A DNA stretch of 64,000 bases, taken from Acidocella aminolytica 101 = DSM 11237 (GTDB lineage: Bacteria; Pseudomonadota; Alphaproteobacteria; Acetobacterales; Acetobacteraceae). Below the pieces are notes generated by a model. It did no database searches. It saw nothing but the letters and a program-made list of their open reading frames with translations, and was not told the origin of the DNA. This document shows, in pieces, positions 61,490-64,000 of this stretch. Location: contig NZ_FQVJ01000017.1 in NCBI RefSeq assembly GCF_900129125.1, positions 1-64,000 of the forward strand. Reading direction: 5' to 3'. Within the stretch, counting starts at the first letter, position 1. Each line of letters opens with the position of its first letter. Made by a program: the position numbers and the translations under genes.

Positions 61490-61756
61490 CTACGATTTCA
61501 GAAAGCCTCCTTCTACCTTACCGAATAAGCAGCACAAGCTTGCTGGCCTGCCGCTCCACTGCACATCGATGCCGCTAGGGGGGCCACGCCATCTCTCCTG
61601 GCGGAGGTTCTCATTTTCCCGCCTCTGGCAGAGCCACCTTGTCAGCGGTGATATGCCGATACCAAGATCCTCGGCTATCGCCCGGCGAGTGTACCCGCTC
61701 GTGCGGACCAGCCGAACCGCCCCATCTTCAACGTCCCGGATATACCGTTGCGCCAT
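61490..61756 (-). pseudogene. IS3-type OrfA remnant
   Basis: ATG at 61756: M-A-Q-R-Y-I-R-D-V-E-D-G-A-V-R-L-V-R-T-S-G-Y-T-R-R-A-I-A-E-D-L-G-I-G-I-S-P-L-T-R-W-L, the helix-turn-helix of an IS3 OrfA, then unrelated sequence from about residue 58. Same type as the stub at 27634-27708. Confidence 0.65.
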
Positions 61757-62405
61757 GAGGGAGTTGCCCTTCTATACAATAAGGGGCTCCACTTTCGTGA
61801 AGCAAGTCCGCTTGGAATATGCTAACAAAAAACGCGAATTTGCACAGCCTCGGTCGTCTCCCGCCAGTACGACCGGCGCCCGTTGATCGTAGTTAATCTT
61901 ATTTCCTGCTCCAAAGCTGCCAGACCGTTGTCGGTCTATCTTGTCGATATAATTAGATGGCACGGTTCCTCTGGCGGATGTGCCGATAAATTTAATCCTA
62001 TTCTGCGTAGTCGCTAAGCATCTTTCTTGGTGTTTGTGTATCGCAACAAAAAGCTTTAGAGCTGACGCTGGCTAGCTGCTGTGAAATGCCTTGAGGTTTG
62101 CGGAGGCGAGCAGGTTGACAGCTATGTACATTATCCTGAGAGGCACAACCACTACAGTTGCAAATTTGCGCGACACTCTTCGGCGTTTTTGCAAAATAAA
62201 CTCAGCAAGAAAAATAAAACCATAAACTTCAGTAAGTTATTTTTGGCACGATGGTTGCTCATCCCCCCCATGTTCATCTTGCGATGGGCACGGGAAGATC
62301 CCCGCCATGACCGGTCCAATAAAACCCGGCGCGGAGGGGAGACGCAAATCACACGGCTCAAGGAATGAGCGGTTTTTTGATGTCTAATGTTCAAGGGAGT
62401 TGTTG
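61757..62405. other. Long gap upstream of the APC permease
   Basis: 650 bases with no supported gene. 61757-61800 may be the end of the IS3 remnant. The last 100 bases form the permease leader, with AGGGAG seven bases before the ATG at 62406. No riboswitch or attenuator could be recognised. Confidence 0.35.
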
Positions 62406-63902
62406 ATGGAACCACATGAGCATCGCGCAGATGCCATTCACGTCGCATCAGACGACGTGCAATTGGCAGCGCTTGGATATAGTTCGAATTTCGACCGCAC
62501 CATGTCCGTATGGCAGAATTTTGCCCTGGGCTTCACGTATCTTTCACCGGTCGTCGGTGTTTATTCTGTATTCGCTTTTGGACTGCAGGCTGGCGGTCCA
62601 CCGATGATCTGGTCTTACGTCATTGCCGGTCTTGGCCAGTTTCTGGTGGCCCTGGTGTTTGGTGAGGTCGTCTCACAATTTCCTATCTCAGGTGGGCTAT
62701 ACCCCTGGGCGCGCCGTCTGGTTGGGCGGCGCTGGGCTTGGATGGCAGGCTGGCTCTACGGTTGGGCGCTATTCACGACCATCGCTGCTGTTACTCTGGG
62801 AGCTGGACCGTTTCTGGCTACCCTATTCGGGGTCAATAATACTCCGATTTTTACCACCATTGCGGCCCTGGCGTTACTTGGGTTGTCCACTGTTATCAAC
62901 ATGCGCGGTACCAAGTTGCTCGCCCAAGTGGCGATGTTCGGCTTCATATGCGAGTTGGTTGGCGCGATCGTGGTGGGAGTAGATTTATTTACGATGCACC
63001 GTGAGCAGCCGCTATCAGTTGTGTTTAATACCTTCGGTATTCAGGGAACGGGTTCCTACTGGCCTGCGTTTCTCGCGGCAGCATTGGTTGGGTTGTTCTG
63101 CTGCTACGGCTTCGAAGCTTGTGGGGATGTAGCGGAAGAGACCCCGAACCCGGGCGTTAAGATTCCCAAAGCCATGCGAATGACAATTTATGTTGGCGTT
63201 GGTGCTTCCATCTTCGTCTGCTTGGCGTTGATTATGGCGATCCCTAACATGGGCGACGTCATCTCTGGTAAGGTCGCTGATCCGATCGGCGAAGTGCTTG
63301 CCAACGCGTTCGGTCCAATTGGCGCAAAGGCGGTTATCGTAGTGGTAATGGTCTCGTTTATGTCATGCGTGCTCAGTCTGCAGGCCGCCGTCAGCCGTCT
63401 GCTCTTTGCCTATGCGCGCGATAGAATGATCGTCGGCAGCACCTTTCTCACCCGTTTGGCCAAGCATGCTCATGTACCCGAGGGGGCGTTACTGGTGGCC
63501 GGTCTGGTTCCGGCAGCCATCGTCGTCATTGGCTATTTCCTGCAAAACGCTCTGGCTACGGTTCTAAACTTTGCGGTGATTGGCATCTATCTGTCCTTCC
63601 AAATGGTAGTCGTCGCAGCCCTGTATGCCCGTGCCCGCGGCTGGCAACCGGGTGGTCACTTCCGCCTTGGAGCCTGGGCCTGGCCCGTGAACATCCTGGC
63701 GCTCGGATATGGCGTTTCCGCCATTGTCAACATGGCTTGGCCACGCACGCCTTCCGAAGCCTGGTACCTGAACTGGTCTATGCCTCTCACGGTGGTGATC
63801 ATCGGTGGGGCCGGCGTTTTCTACATGCTGGCCGGGCGGCCGTATGAGCGCGGCTCCGCGCCCTATGGCGATGCGGCGGAATTGCACAAGCGCCTACGCT
63901 GA
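62406..63902 (+). CDS. APC-family amino acid/amine permease
   Basis: 498 residues from the ATG at 62406 (MEPHEHRADAIHVASDD). Twelve or so helices; G-E-V-V-S-Q-F-P-I-S-G-G-L-Y-P-W-A-R-R-L-V-G is the family's helix 2/3 signature and G-F-E-A-C-G-D-V-A-E-E-T-P-N-P is typical of the eukaryotic-like amino-acid/choline/GABA permease branch. Ligand unknown. A new gene begins 30 bases after its stop. Confidence 0.9.
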   Translation: MEPHEHRADAIHVASDDVQLAALGYSSNFDRTMSVWQNFALGFTYLSPVVGVYSVFAFGLQAGGPPMIWSYVIAGLGQFLVALVFGEVVSQFPISGGLYPWARRLVGRRWAWMAGWLYGWALFTTIAAVTLGAGPFLATLFGVNNTPIFTTIAALALLGLSTVINMRGTKLLAQVAMFGFICELVGAIVVGVDLFTMHREQPLSVVFNTFGIQGTGSYWPAFLAAALVGLFCCYGFEACGDVAEETPNPGVKIPKAMRMTIYVGVGASIFVCLALIMAIPNMGDVISGKVADPIGEVLANAFGPIGAKAVIVVVMVSFMSCVLSLQAAVSRLLFAYARDRMIVGSTFLTRLAKHAHVPEGALLVAGLVPAAIVVIGYFLQNALATVLNFAVIGIYLSFQMVVVAALYARARGWQPGGHFRLGAWAWPVNILALGYGVSAIVNMAWPRTPSEAWYLNWSMPLTVVIIGGAGVFYMLAGRPYERGSAPYGDAAELHKRLR

Positions 63903-63932
63903 TCCTGATCCTCTAGCTAAAAGATTATAAAA

Positions 63933-64000
63933 ATGATGACTGAACTGACGGCCGGGGCTATAGCTCCGGATCCGCGAGGCGCGGCTTGTTTCCATGTCGT
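63933..64000 (+). CDS. Start of an unidentified gene (runs off window end)
   Basis: ATG at 63933, followed directly by a second ATG, then 20 further codons without a stop (T-E-L-T-A-G-A-I-A-P-D-P-R-G-A-A-C-F). No family can be assigned. Probably cotranscribed with the permease. Confidence 0.4.
   Translation, partial: MMTELTAGAIAPDPRGAACFHV

Noticed and set aside
62081-62368. 95-codon frame before the APC permease
   Set aside because: Composition and lack of a ribosome site unlike a gene; lies in the permease leader.
1-64000. CRISPR array, tRNA or rRNA gene, prophage
   Set aside because: Looked for repeat-spacer periodicity, cloverleaf ends and phage structural genes; none seen.

Overview
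The window is high-GC DNA from a Gram-negative alphaproteobacterium. The ISL3, IS5, IS1182 and IS3 remnants, the AAL-type VapBC and ParDE modules and the codon use recall acidophilic Acetobacteraceae (Acidiphilium/Acidocella-like); this placement is an inference, since no rRNA, tRNA or core marker gene is present. No replication, conjugation or phage structural gene was seen, so it reads as a chromosomal (or large-plasmid) accessory region built up by repeated insertion and decay.

Region 1 (1-27,400) is a defence and toxin-antitoxin island. In order it holds an IS5-type transposase end, VapBC (496-1121), a DUF2786 protein (1257-3017), a complete ISL3 element with terminal repeats (3246-4896), a ParE/RHH pair (5000-5559), a TOTE-type primase-helicase (5694-8060), a PIN/RHH pair (8168-8851), a second copy of the ParE/RHH pair (9218-9777), a second VapBC (9903-10540), a very large DUF4011-helicase-Vsr protein resembling the antiphage protein Hhe but split by a homopolymer frameshift (10601-16106), ParDE (16130-16731), a complete type I restriction-modification operon hsdM-hsdS-hsdR (16947-23076), a small IS-ended palindromic element (23391-23548), a CoA-transferase gene (23619-25013), IS debris, a third VapBC-like module with a near-consensus promoter (25663-26380), and a decayed IS5 transposase.

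Region 2 (27,600-36,813) is a catabolic cluster in one direction: a LysR regulator followed by an alpha/beta hydrolase, a two-domain VOC (extradiol-type) dioxygenase, a Rieske ferredoxin, an FAD hydroxylase, a fumarylacetoacetate-hydrolase-family enzyme, an outer-membrane channel, an MFS transporter and a cyclase-family hydrolase. The set fits uptake, hydroxylation, ring cleavage and fragment hydrolysis of an aromatic compound, probably an acylated polyphenol.

Region 3 (36,800-51,860) is a decay zone. A RES-Xre toxin-antitoxin pair with a frameshifted antitoxin, a YedK/SRAP pseudogene, an SDR/ArsR pseudogene pair and several dead insertion sequences surround intact genes: a basic Lys/Ala-rich protein, an ArsR-ArsP-thioredoxin operon, a DUF1254/DUF1214 protein, an ABC exporter, and a divergent LysR/SDR pair.

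Region 4 (51,860-57,530) is a diffusible-signal-factor quorum-sensing locus: rpfF faces an RpfC-like hybrid kinase whose partner response regulator carries PAS-GGDEF-EAL in place of the canonical HD-GYP output. Region 5 (58,567-64,000) holds a divergent MFS/LysR pair with a perfect 10-bp palindrome between them, IS3 debris, an APC permease, and the start of a gene that runs off the end.
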